Of a stretch of 64,000 nt of DNA, positions 1 through 8,016 are shown one piece after another. Positions within the stretch are counted from its first letter, which is position 1; the number at the start of each line of letters is the position of its first letter. The notes beneath the pieces are model-generated. The model saw only the letters and a program-made list of their open reading frames with translations. It had not been told where the DNA came from and did not search any database. Position numbers and translations under genes: made by a program. This stretch comes from Allosphingosinicella deserti (GTDB lineage Bacteria; Pseudomonadota; Alphaproteobacteria; Sphingomonadales; Sphingomonadaceae): the NCBI RefSeq assembly GCF_003012735.1, contig NZ_PXYI01000003.1, forward strand, positions 682,001 through 746,000. Reading direction: 5' to 3'.

Positions 1-385
1 CCGCGATCGCGCTCGCAAATCCGAACCCGACATCGAGCAGCTGCAGGGCAAGCAGAGTCCAGGCGATGGTCTTCAGATGGCCGGCATTGTCGGCGACGAA
101 CGGATCGCCGGCCTGAACCGTCCCGACGATCGCCTTCAGCCGGATGAGGAGCACATGCGCAAAGGGCACGCTCAGCAGGCCGATGGTCATCACCAGTCGC
201 ACGCTCGCGAGCAGCGCGGCGGGAGAGACATCTGCGCCGCTTTGCTGAATCTTCGTCTGAACGATGTCCGCATAGCTGCCCACCAGCAGCAGCAGGAAGA
301 ACCCTGCTGCAACCAGGTTGAGGATGATCAGCACGCGCAAGAGGGTGATGACGGCTTTCATCGCACGCGATTCCGAAACGACCAC
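1..385 (-). CDS. DUF2975-type integral membrane protein (C-terminus beyond the window)
   Basis: Partial gene running off the left edge. The visible ~128 residues have a hydrophobic helix near the N-terminus (VITLLRVLIILNLVAAGFFL), a second around VRLVMTIGLLSVPFAHVLLI, and a third at TIAWTLLALQLLDVGFGF. The segment between them reads AGDPFVADNAGHL, which is typical of the DUF2975 family of 4-TM proteins of unknown function. I chose a GTG start at 385 because AGGAG lies 8 nt upstream (394-398). The in-frame ATG at 361 has no good ribosome site. Members of this family often sit beside a small HTH regulator. Here the divergent neighbour is a PadR gene. Role unknown. Confidence 0.7.
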   Translation of the reverse strand, partial: MVVSESRAMKAVITLLRVLIILNLVAAGFFLLLLVGSYADIVQTKIQQSGADVSPAALLASVRLVMTIGLLSVPFAHVLLIRLKAIVGTVQAGDPFVADNAGHLKTIAWTLLALQLLDVGFGFASAIA

Positions 386-403
386 TACTCTAGCTCCTTA
401 CCG

Positions 404-438
404 AATATCGATGCCTTCTATATCGAAAATCAATATCG
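404..438 (-). promoter_or_regulatory. Triple CGATAT direct-repeat cluster upstream of the DUF2975-type gene
   Basis: Three near-identical heptamers (AATATCG at 404-410, TATATCG at 419-425, AATATCG at 432-438; CGATATT/CGATATA on the minus strand) start 15 and 13 bp apart in a locally AT-rich stretch just upstream of the leftmost gene. ATATCGAT-like half-sites are common in PadR-family operators, so the adjacent PadR product is the obvious candidate binder. That link is inference. Confidence 0.45.
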
Positions 439-553
439 AACAAGCTGTTTATCAATATTGTCATGCGTCGACCTCATATCCACAGCCGGAGCTTGCCACG
501 AATTGTACTGTGTGACATACACTATGCGGCACATATGATGTGGAGCACGGCAT

Positions 554-895
554 TTGCCGAACGACGACGATCTGTTCGAGAAATTGCGGATCGAGCTTCG
601 GCGCGGGTCGCTGATCCTCGCAGTGCTCGGTGCGCTGCGGGTCGAGCGCTATGGCTACACATTGCGCGCGTCACTCGAGGAAGCCGGCCTCCCGATCGAG
701 GAAGGGGCACTCTACCCGCTGCTGCGGCGGCTTGAGGCCCAAGGCCTGCTGACCAGCGAATGGCGCGAGGAGGGCAAGCGCAACAAGCGGTTCTACCGGC
801 TCTCCGCCGACGGGACGCGAGTGCTCGGCCAGCTTCTCGAAGAATGGAATTCTATTTCCGACTCGATCCTTCGTCTTACCGAAAGGAAGCAGTGA
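554..895 (+). CDS. PadR family transcriptional regulator
   Basis: 113-residue winged-helix regulator. The PadR signature is plain: LRRGSLILAVLGAL, YGYTLRASLEEAG, then GALYPLLRRLEAQGLL (recognition helix and wing region) and KRFYRLSADGTRVL, followed by a short C-terminal helix. The start is TTG at 554, with GGAG 8 nt upstream at 542-545. No in-frame ATG fits. The stop overlaps the next gene's ATG by one base, so the two are probably co-translated. PadR proteins of this small type usually repress their own operon together with a membrane-protein partner. Confidence 0.9.
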   Translation: MPNDDDLFEKLRIELRRGSLILAVLGALRVERYGYTLRASLEEAGLPIEEGALYPLLRRLEAQGLLTSEWREEGKRNKRFYRLSADGTRVLGQLLEEWNSISDSILRLTERKQ

Positions 896-1860
896 TGGAC
901 CTCCTGGAGCGCTATCTCGCGGCCATTCGCCGCAATCTCCCGCAGGGGAAGGCCGACGACATCGTCGCCGAGCTCGCCGACGATCTTCACAGCCGGCGGG
1001 AGGAACGCGAGGACCGGCTCGGCCGCGGGCTGACGGAGGACGAAACCAGCGTCATGCTGCGTGATTTCGGGCATCCCCTCGTGATCGCCGCGCGCTATCG
1101 TCCGCATCAATACCTGATCGGCCCGCAGACTTACCCCTTCTACATGTTCACGATGAAAATCGTGCTCGCGGTCGGCGCGTCATTGCTAACCGGGCTGAGC
1201 CTGATCGGCCTGGTGTTAGGCGATCGCACCGCCTTCCAAACGCTGGCGCGGGCCAGCGACGATCTCTGGTCGTTCTTCTTTCTTGCCGTAACACTGGTGA
1301 CGATCGTGTTCGCGGTGCTGGAACGCAATCACTTCCCCGCGGACCATCTGCGCCGCTGGACTCCGAAGCAGCTGCCCGACGTGTTCGACCGGCCGAAAAG
1401 CCAATGGGAGGCGGCCCTGGAAGTCGGGTTCGGCATTGCCTTCCTGCTGTGGTGGACCGGCTTCGTCGGCTTTCCTGATTTCGGGATGCACGATCAGGTG
1501 CGCATCGTTTCTGCGCCGATCTGGACGGATTTCCATCTGCCGATCCTGCTCCTTGCCGTCGCGCAGCTCGCGCTCGCGCTCCTCACTTTGGTCCGGCCGC
1601 GCTGGAAGACCGCCCGCGCGATCCTCACGATCGCACTCTCGATCGCCGCGCTCGCAATCATCGCCGGGCTCTACCGCGCTGGAAGCTGGGTGATTGTGAC
1701 GCCCGCCAGCGTCGATGCCCGAGAGGCGACGGCGATCGCCGACTCCCTCGATCTCGCCGTCCGCATCGCGCTGATCGTCGTCGCAGTGATGATGGTGCTG
1801 CAGGCGCTTGGCGAGCTGTGGAAGCTGCTCCGACCCAAGCTGGCCGCAGCCGGCATCTGA
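895..1860 (+). CDS. HAAS/DUF1700-type membrane protein, PadR partner
   Basis: 321 residues. The N-terminal ~85 residues form a soluble helical domain (MDLLERYLAAIRRNLP, then DDIVAELADDLHSRREERE and EDETSVMLRDFGHP) that matches the HAAS signalling domain found next to PadR regulators. About six transmembrane helices follow, for example FTMKIVLAVGASLLTGLSLI, SFFFLAVTLVTIVFAVL and LDLAVRIALIVVAVMMVL. The start is fixed by the ATGA overlap with padR and by AAAGGAAG upstream. The family is thought to sense envelope or membrane state and pair with PadR, but the mechanism is unknown. It ends 4 bp from the convergent GH43 gene. Confidence 0.8.
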   Translation: MDLLERYLAAIRRNLPQGKADDIVAELADDLHSRREEREDRLGRGLTEDETSVMLRDFGHPLVIAARYRPHQYLIGPQTYPFYMFTMKIVLAVGASLLTGLSLIGLVLGDRTAFQTLARASDDLWSFFFLAVTLVTIVFAVLERNHFPADHLRRWTPKQLPDVFDRPKSQWEAALEVGFGIAFLLWWTGFVGFPDFGMHDQVRIVSAPIWTDFHLPILLLAVAQLALALLTLVRPRWKTARAILTIALSIAALAIIAGLYRAGSWVIVTPASVDAREATAIADSLDLAVRIALIVVAVMMVLQALGELWKLLRPKLAAAGI

Positions 1861-1864
1861 TCGT

Positions 1865-2926
1865 TCAGGAACGGGGTCGCAACGGTCGCGCTGCGACCCC
1901 GGTCTTGGTCATCACGACTGGGCGGATCGTTCCGTCCACCTCGAAGGTCAGCGGCTCGATCGCGAGTTCGCGGTGATTGCCGTCGTTCGTGTCGAGCGGC
2001 CTGCGATGGTAGGCGATGTACCAAAGGTCGCTGCCGGGGATGTTGATCACGCTGTGATGGCCGGCGCCGCGGGCGACCTTCTCGTCCTGCTGGAGGATCT
2101 TGCCGATGCGCTTGAACGGCCCGAACGGCGACGGACCCATCGCATAGGCGACCGAATAGTCCGGGCCCGTCCATTCACCCTCTGACCACATCAGATAATA
2201 GACCCCGTTCCGCTTCACCATGAACGAGCCTTCGACATAGTTCGGATCCGGGGTGATCTCCTTGTAGGTTTCGCCGTCGGGGAAGGGCACGATACTCAGC
2301 AGGTCCGGTGCGAGCTTGACCACGTTGCAATGCTTCCAGCCGCCGTAATAAAGATAGTGGCTGCCGTCGTCGTCGCGGAAGACCATCTGGTCGATCGGCT
2401 GGGCGCCGTTGCGGATCTTGCCGATCAGCGGCCGCCCGAGGGCATCCTCGAACGGACCTTCCGGGCGATCGCTCACCGCCACGCCGATGCCGCCGAGCTG
2501 CGCGTCGGACTTGATGTCGTTGGCGCCGAAGAACAGATAGTAGCGGCCGTTGTGGCGGATCGCCGACGGCGCCCACAGCGCGTAAGCCGCCCATGTCACC
2601 CGCTCGACGTCGAGTGCCCGGGGATGCTTGGTCCAGTGAACGAGATCGGGCGACGAGAAGACGTCGAAGAAGGTCTGCTTGAGGAACGGCGCCCAGATGT
2701 GCGGCGCCTGCCTTTGTTTCTTCTGGGCCGGGCTGAGCCGCGAGGGCTTTGCCGGCACGGCCGCGTCGGCGGAGTAGGTCGGATAGATCCAGTAGCGCCC
2801 GTCGAAGATATGGATCTCGGGATCGGCATACCAGCCGGGCACGATCGGATTCTCGGCCCGCGCGCCGCCGCAAACGAGCGCCGCCGCGATCACCGCTCCG
2901 CCGAACCCGCCCCGCTTCGATCCCAT
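1865..2926 (-). CDS. Secreted glycoside hydrolase family 43 protein
   Basis: 353 residues beginning with a signal peptide (MGSKRGGFGGAVIAAALVCGGARA). The five-bladed propeller fold of GH43 is indicated by the three catalytic carboxylates in the usual order: general base Asp35 in WYADPEIH, pKa-modulating Asp179 in QPIDQMVF, and general acid Glu232 in YVEGSF. Family members remove arabinose or xylose, or cleave arabinan and xylan, outside the cytoplasm. Substrate cannot be read from sequence. A charged stretch (KPSRLSPAQKKQRQ, about 60-73) looks like a loop insertion. The ATG at 2926 is preferred because the signal peptide starts there and AAGG lies just upstream. It is divergent from the M28 peptidase. 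Confidence 0.88.
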   Translation of the reverse strand: MGSKRGGFGGAVIAAALVCGGARAENPIVPGWYADPEIHIFDGRYWIYPTYSADAAVPAKPSRLSPAQKKQRQAPHIWAPFLKQTFFDVFSSPDLVHWTKHPRALDVERVTWAAYALWAPSAIRHNGRYYLFFGANDIKSDAQLGGIGVAVSDRPEGPFEDALGRPLIGKIRNGAQPIDQMVFRDDDGSHYLYYGGWKHCNVVKLAPDLLSIVPFPDGETYKEITPDPNYVEGSFMVKRNGVYYLMWSEGEWTGPDYSVAYAMGPSPFGPFKRIGKILQQDEKVARGAGHHSVINIPGSDLWYIAYHRRPLDTNDGNHRELAIEPLTFEVDGTIRPVVMTKTGVAARPLRPRS

Positions 2927-2986
2927 GGCCCTTGCATCTCCCAGCCTTTGCCGTCGCAGCGCAGCGTCTGCTGATATCCGCGCTCC

Positions 2987-3001
2987 GGTCAAGACCTGAC
3001 C
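2987..3001. promoter_or_regulatory. Short inverted repeat in the GH43/M28 divergent promoter region
   Basis: GGTCA (2987-2991) and TGACC (2997-3001) form a perfect 5-bp inverted repeat around a 5-nt centre, between the divergent starts at 2926 and 3071. It could be a small operator, but arms this short can also occur by chance. Confidence 0.25.
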
Positions 3002-3070
3002 AGTCTGCTTGTACGCGCGGCGGAGCTCGTTTAGCGGCCGTTACGACCTTTGCTGGAGGATGAAATTTCA

Positions 3071-4675
3071 ATGCGTTCGCTGACGATCCTCGCACTTCTG
3101 CTCGGGGCCGCCCCGGCCGCTGCCGCACCGCTCGACCCGACGATGATCAATCGCATCGCCGATCAGGCGATGAACCATGGCGAGGTGGTCGACACGGCTG
3201 CCTATCTCACCGATCGGATCGGTCCGCGGCTCACCAATTCGCCGGCCATGCGCGCCGCCGAAAGCTGGACCCAGCAGCGCTTCCGCGACTGGGGCCTGTC
3301 GAACGTTCGCACCGAAGGTTTCGAATTCGGCCGCGGCTGGTCGATCGACTCGTCGAGCGTGCGGATGATCGCGCCGCGTCCGCTCGCCCTGCGTGCGATC
3401 CCGATCGCGTGGACTCCCGCGACCGACGGCGTTCTCAGCGCCCCCATCGTCGTCGCCCCGATCAAGCGCGAAGCCGATTTCGCCGACTGGCGTGGCAAGC
3501 TCGCCGGCAAGATCGTTCTGGTCAGCTATCCGGCGCCGCCCAAGGATGCCACAGATCCGGCTTTCACCCGCCTGTCCGACGCGGACATCGCCAGGCTCGA
3601 TGTCTATCGCCAGCCGGTCACCGATGATGAAGCCGGAGACGGCTGGTTTCGGGCGCTGAGTTTCGCCAAGAAACTGGACGCATTCCTGAAGAGCGAGGGC
3701 GCGCTCGCCTGGGCGCGGATGTCGTCGCGGAATGGCGGCCTGCTCCACGGCAACGGATATCTTCACCGCGCCGCCGACACACCGGCGCTGCCTGCTGTCG
3801 AAATCGCCGCCGAGGATTATCGCCGGCTGGCGCGGCTGGCCAAGGCCGGCGAGGTCCGGCTCGAGATCGACAGCCGCGTCCGCTTCGACGACTCCGACAG
3901 CAAGGGCTACAACATCCTCGCCGATTTGCCCGGCAGCGACGCCAAGGCCGGCTATGTCATGGCCGGCGCACATCTCGATTCCTGGGTCGCCGGGGATGGC
4001 GCCGCCGACAATGCCGCAGGCTCGGCGGTGGTGATGGAAGCCGCGCGCATCCTCTCTGCGCTGAAGGTCAAGCCGAAGCGGACGATCCGTTTCGCCCTGT
4101 GGTCGGGCGAGGAGCAGGGGCTTTACGGTTCGGCCAATTACCTCGAGCGCCATCTGGCAAGTCGCCCGGCCAATCCCGATCCGGCGAAGGCGGCGTTGAG
4201 CTACGATTTCAAACTCGATCAATATCCGCTGACCAGATTGCCCGGCTATGGCGAGCTCGCCGGTTACTTCAATATCGACAACGGCTCTGGCAAGCTGCGC
4301 GGCCTCTACGCCGAGAACAATCTCGCAGCCGTGCCGATGCTGCGCGAGTGGCTATCGCCTTTCGCCAGCATGGGTGCTTCCACCGTGGTGGCGCGCCCCA
4401 CCGGCGGCACCGATCATCAATTCCTCTCCGCGATCGGGCTGCCCGCCTTTCAGTTCATCCAGGATCCGCTGGATTACGGATCGATGGTCCACCACACCAA
4501 CGTCGACACGTTCGATCATTTGCGCACGGAGGATCTGCGCCAGGCGGCGGTGGTCCTCGCGTCGGTGCTGCTCTCCGCCGCCAACAGCGACAAGCCGCTG
4601 CCGACGATGCCGCTGCCGACCAAGCCCAAGCTCACCGATCCCTTCTCCTACGAGGATCCCGACCGTCTCGATTGA
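3071..4675 (+). CDS. Secreted M28-family zinc aminopeptidase with PA domain
   Basis: 534 residues with a signal peptide (MRSLTILALLLGAAPAAAAP). A PA-type lid domain lies around residues 120-230 (LSAPIVVAPI through LAGKIVLVSYPAPP). The M28 catalytic domain carries the expected ligands: His301 in GAHLDSW, Asp in GAADNAAGS, the Glu-Glu pair in SGEEQGLYGS, an Asp in NIDNGSG, and His in GTDHQF. The family removes N-terminal residues from peptides in the periplasm or outside. The ATG at 3071 has GGAGGA at 3055-3060, better than the in-frame TTG at 3050. It is followed by a hairpin-rich gap before the kinase gene. Confidence 0.92.
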   Translation: MRSLTILALLLGAAPAAAAPLDPTMINRIADQAMNHGEVVDTAAYLTDRIGPRLTNSPAMRAAESWTQQRFRDWGLSNVRTEGFEFGRGWSIDSSSVRMIAPRPLALRAIPIAWTPATDGVLSAPIVVAPIKREADFADWRGKLAGKIVLVSYPAPPKDATDPAFTRLSDADIARLDVYRQPVTDDEAGDGWFRALSFAKKLDAFLKSEGALAWARMSSRNGGLLHGNGYLHRAADTPALPAVEIAAEDYRRLARLAKAGEVRLEIDSRVRFDDSDSKGYNILADLPGSDAKAGYVMAGAHLDSWVAGDGAADNAAGSAVVMEAARILSALKVKPKRTIRFALWSGEEQGLYGSANYLERHLASRPANPDPAKAALSYDFKLDQYPLTRLPGYGELAGYFNIDNGSGKLRGLYAENNLAAVPMLREWLSPFASMGASTVVARPTGGTDHQFLSAIGLPAFQFIQDPLDYGSMVHHTNVDTFDHLRTEDLRQAAVVLASVLLSAANSDKPLPTMPLPTKPKLTDPFSYEDPDRLD

Positions 4676-4712
4676 GCCTGGGCGGCCAAGCGACGGGTTC
4701 GTGTTCCAGATC

Positions 4713-4757
4713 CTCCCCGAGCTCCGCTCGGGGAGGGGGACCGCCGCCGCAGGCGGT
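4713..4757. repeat. REP-like double hairpin, possible terminator
   Basis: A perfect 10-bp stem (CTCCCCGAGC / GCTCGGGGAG, 4713-4722 and 4726-4735, 3-nt loop) is followed by a second stem (ACCGCC / GGCGGT, 4740-4745 and 4752-4757). No T-run follows. The arrangement and sequence resemble the dispersed extragenic palindromes I recall from sphingomonad genomes. It lies 38 bp past the M28 stop, so it may also act as a 3' end stabiliser or terminator. Confidence 0.6.
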
Positions 4758-4911
4758 GGTGAAGCGGCAGCCACTGCCACCGGCCTTAACTGCGTTGCAG
4801 CTCGACTGCCGACTGAGACCACCCGATCCCGCGCTTCGGGGATGGCGGCGGGCCCGCTTGCCTGTATGGTCCGACTCGGCCGAAGGGGGCCGTGTCGGGG
4901 TAAAATCTTCC

Positions 4912-7900
4912 ATGCTTACAGGCGCGACGGCCGATTTCCTGGCAGGTGGCGGCGAAATGGGCCGCCGCATCAGGGACTATGACTGGGCGGCACATCCGCT
5001 GGGCATTCCGAGCGGTTGGCCGCAGGCGCTGCGCACCGTGGTCGGCCTGATGCTGAGCACCCAGCACCCGGCGCTGATCTTCTGGGGGCCCGACCTTCAT
5101 TGCCTGTACAATGACGCTTTTGCGCTGGCGCTCGGACCTGAGAAGCATCCGGCCATGCTCGGTGGCGAGGCTCGAACCTTCTGGGCCGAGGTCTGGCCGC
5201 TCGTCGGCAAGAATATCGAGGATGCGGCGAGCGGGCGGCAGGCGACATATAGCGAGAACCAGAAGGTCCCGATCTATCGCCACGGACGCCTCGACGACGT
5301 CTATTGGACCTACAGCTACAGCCCGATCGATGATGACGGCAGGGTCGGCGGAGTCCTCGTTCTGTGCACCGAAACGACCGCGCAGGTGCTCCACGAGCGC
5401 CGCCGTGACGCGGAGCATGCGCGCCAACGGCGCCTGTTCGAGCAGGCGCCCGGCTTCATCATCATCATGCGGGGGCCCGATCACGTCGTCGAGTTCGTCA
5501 ACGACGCCCATCGCATCGTGTTCAACAGCGGCGACTGGGTCGGCCGGACAATCCGCGAGGCGTTTCCGAGCATCGAGGGGCAGGGCTATTTCGAGATCCT
5601 CGACCGGGTCCATGCCACCGGCGAGACCTACGAGGCCAACGCCGCGCGGGTGAGCTTCCGTCGCAGTCCGCACGCGCCGGTCGAGACCCGCGCCCTGACC
5701 TTCATCTACGCACCCCTGTACGAGGAGGACGGCACCATCGGCGGCGTCTTCTGCGAAGGATTCGACGTTACCGTCGGGCGCCATTCCGAACTCCGGCACG
5801 CCGCGCTGTCGGAGCTTGCCGACCGCTTCCGCGACATCGAGGAGCCCGACGCGATCGCCTATGCCGCCGCCGAGATCCTCGGCCGTACTCTGGAGGTCAG
5901 CCGCGCCGGCTATGGCACGATCGACCCGGTCGCCGAGACGATCAGCATCGAGCGCGACTGGAACGCGCCGGGGATCGGCAGCATCGCGGGCCTGCTCCAT
6001 TTCCGCGACTACGGATCCTACATCGAGGATCTCAAGGCCGGCGAAACGGTGGTCGTGTCCGATGCAGATCAGGATCCCCGCACCGCCGGGACCGCCGCCT
6101 CGTTGAAGGCGATCAGCGCTCAGGCCTTCGTCAACATGCCGGTCACCGAGCAGGGCGGCGTCGTCGCCTTGCTGTTCCTCAACCACGCGGCGCCGCGGCG
6201 GTGGAGCTCCGACGAACTGGCGCTGATCCGCGAATTCGCCGAGCGCACCCGGATCGCGGTGGAGCGGCGGCGCGCCGAGGTCGAGTTGCGCGCCAATGCG
6301 GAACGGCTCGCCTTTCTCGATGTCCTCGGGCGCGAGACGGCGCGGGCCACCGACGCCGACGCGATCATGGCGATCACCACGCATCTGCTCGGCGAGCATC
6401 TCGGTGTCTCCAATTGCGCGTATGCCGACATGGACGAGGACGAGGACGGTTTCACTATTCGCGGCGACTGGAGCGCGCCCGGATCGCCGAGCATCGTCGG
6501 CCATTACAGCCTCGCCGACTTCGGTGTGCTCGCGGTTCGAAATCTCGGTGCCGGCGCGCCTCTGATCGTCAACGACAATCTCGCCGAACTGGCGCCTGAG
6601 GAAGCGGCGACCTTCCAGGGAATCGGGATTGCCGCCACGATCTGCATGCCGCTGATCAAGGACGGCCGGCTGACTGCCCTGATGGCGATCCACGATCGGG
6701 TTCCGCGGAAGTGGAGCCCGCGCGAACTGGCCATGCTGCGCGAAGTCACCGAGCGCTCCTGGGCGCATATCGAACGGGTCCGCGCCGAAGCCGAATTGCG
6801 GGCGCTGAACGAGACGCTCGAACAGCGCGTCCGGGAACGCACCGAGCAGTTGCTCGAAGCCGAAGATGCGCTCCGCCAATCGCACAAGATGGAGGCGGTG
6901 GGGCAGCTGACGGGAGGGCTCGCCCACGATTTCAACAATCTGCTGACCGGCATCGGCGGCAGCCTGGAGATGATGCGGATGCGCATCGCGCAGGGGCGGC
7001 TGACGGATGTCGAGCGTTATTCGGTTGCCGCGCAGGGCGCGGTCCAGCGCGCCGCCGCGCTCACCCATCGCCTGCTCGCTTTCTCGCGCCGCCAGACGCT
7101 CGATCCCAAGGCGACGAACGTCGATCGCTTGGTCGGCGAAATGGAGGAGCTGATCCGCCGCACCGTCGGCCCGCAGATCGACGTCGAGGTCGTCGGAACG
7201 CGCGGCCTGTGGTCTACCCTGGTCGATCCCAACCAGCTCGAGAACGCCTTGCTCAATCTTTGCATCAACGCCCGCGATGCCATGCCGGACGGCGGCCGCC
7301 TGACCATCGCGACCGCCAATTGCGCGCTCGACGAGCGCAGCGCGCGCGAGCAGGATCTCCCGGCCGGCGATTATGTCTCGCTTGCCGTCACCGACACCGG
7401 CACCGGCATGGCGCCGGAGGTGATCGCCAAGGCGTTCGATCCCTTCTTCACCACCAAGCCGCTCGGCGAAGGCACCGGGCTCGGCCTGTCGATGATCTAC
7501 GGCTTCGCGCGACAGTCCGGCGGGCAGGTGCGGATCCAATCGGATGTGGGGCAGGGCACCACCATGTGCCTCTATCTGCCGCGCCACGATGCCCAGGCCC
7601 CGGCCGAGAGCGAGGAAACCGCCGACCCGGCACCCGGCCTGGCCGCCGACGGCGAGGTCGTTCTGGTCATCGACGACGAGCCGACGGTGCGGATGCTGGT
7701 CGGAGAGGTGCTCGCCGATGCCGGCTTCTCGGCAATCGAAGCGTCCGATGGTCCCTCCGGCCTCAGGGTTCTTCAGTCGAACGCCCGCATCGATCTGCTG
7801 ATCACCGATGTCGGCCTGCCCGGCGGCCTCAACGGTCGTCAGGTCGCCGATGCCGCCCGCGCCGCCCGGCCCGGACTCAAGATCCTGTTCATCACCGGCT

Positions 7901-8016
7901 ATGCGGAAAATGCGGTGATCGGCAACGGCCACCTCGATCCCGGCATGTCGATCGTCACCAAGCCGTTCCAGATGGACGTTCTGGCGCGCAAGATCCGTGA
8001 GGCGATCGAGGGATAG
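4912..8016 (+). CDS. Hybrid histidine kinase, PAS-PAS-GAF-GAF-HisKA-HATPase-REC
   Basis: 1034 residues, no membrane segment or signal peptide, so a cytoplasmic sensor. Order: PAS-like (about 30-150, ALIFWGPDLHCLYND), second PAS (about 165-290, FEQAPGFIIIM), GAF (about 300-440), GAF (about 463-626), coiled coil (about 627-665), HisKA with phospho-acceptor His672 in GLAHDFNN, HATPase with N box NALLNLCINARDAM and G boxes DTGTGM and GEGTGLGLS, then a receiver domain with VIDDE, Asp966 in ITDVGLPG and Lys in VTKPF. The built-in receiver suggests a phosphorelay or feedback. No output regulator is adjacent. Start chosen at 4912 because the conserved GGEMGRRIRDYDW opening follows it. The ribosome site is weak (GGGG, 11 nt). 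Confidence 0.9.
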   Translation: MLTGATADFLAGGGEMGRRIRDYDWAAHPLGIPSGWPQALRTVVGLMLSTQHPALIFWGPDLHCLYNDAFALALGPEKHPAMLGGEARTFWAEVWPLVGKNIEDAASGRQATYSENQKVPIYRHGRLDDVYWTYSYSPIDDDGRVGGVLVLCTETTAQVLHERRRDAEHARQRRLFEQAPGFIIIMRGPDHVVEFVNDAHRIVFNSGDWVGRTIREAFPSIEGQGYFEILDRVHATGETYEANAARVSFRRSPHAPVETRALTFIYAPLYEEDGTIGGVFCEGFDVTVGRHSELRHAALSELADRFRDIEEPDAIAYAAAEILGRTLEVSRAGYGTIDPVAETISIERDWNAPGIGSIAGLLHFRDYGSYIEDLKAGETVVVSDADQDPRTAGTAASLKAISAQAFVNMPVTEQGGVVALLFLNHAAPRRWSSDELALIREFAERTRIAVERRRAEVELRANAERLAFLDVLGRETARATDADAIMAITTHLLGEHLGVSNCAYADMDEDEDGFTIRGDWSAPGSPSIVGHYSLADFGVLAVRNLGAGAPLIVNDNLAELAPEEAATFQGIGIAATICMPLIKDGRLTALMAIHDRVPRKWSPRELAMLREVTERSWAHIERVRAEAELRALNETLEQRVRERTEQLLEAEDALRQSHKMEAVGQLTGGLAHDFNNLLTGIGGSLEMMRMRIAQGRLTDVERYSVAAQGAVQRAAALTHRLLAFSRRQTLDPKATNVDRLVGEMEELIRRTVGPQIDVEVVGTRGLWSTLVDPNQLENALLNLCINARDAMPDGGRLTIATANCALDERSAREQDLPAGDYVSLAVTDTGTGMAPEVIAKAFDPFFTTKPLGEGTGLGLSMIYGFARQSGGQVRIQSDVGQGTTMCLYLPRHDAQAPAESEETADPAPGLAADGEVVLVIDDEPTVRMLVGEVLADAGFSAIEASDGPSGLRVLQSNARIDLLITDVGLPGGLNGRQVADAARAARPGLKILFITGYAENAVIGNGHLDPGMSIVTKPFQMDVLARKIREAIEG

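Noticed and set aside
4786-7932. A 1048-residue open frame antisense to the histidine kinase
   Set aside because: The sense strand carries a complete kinase and receiver. The antisense product has no motif.
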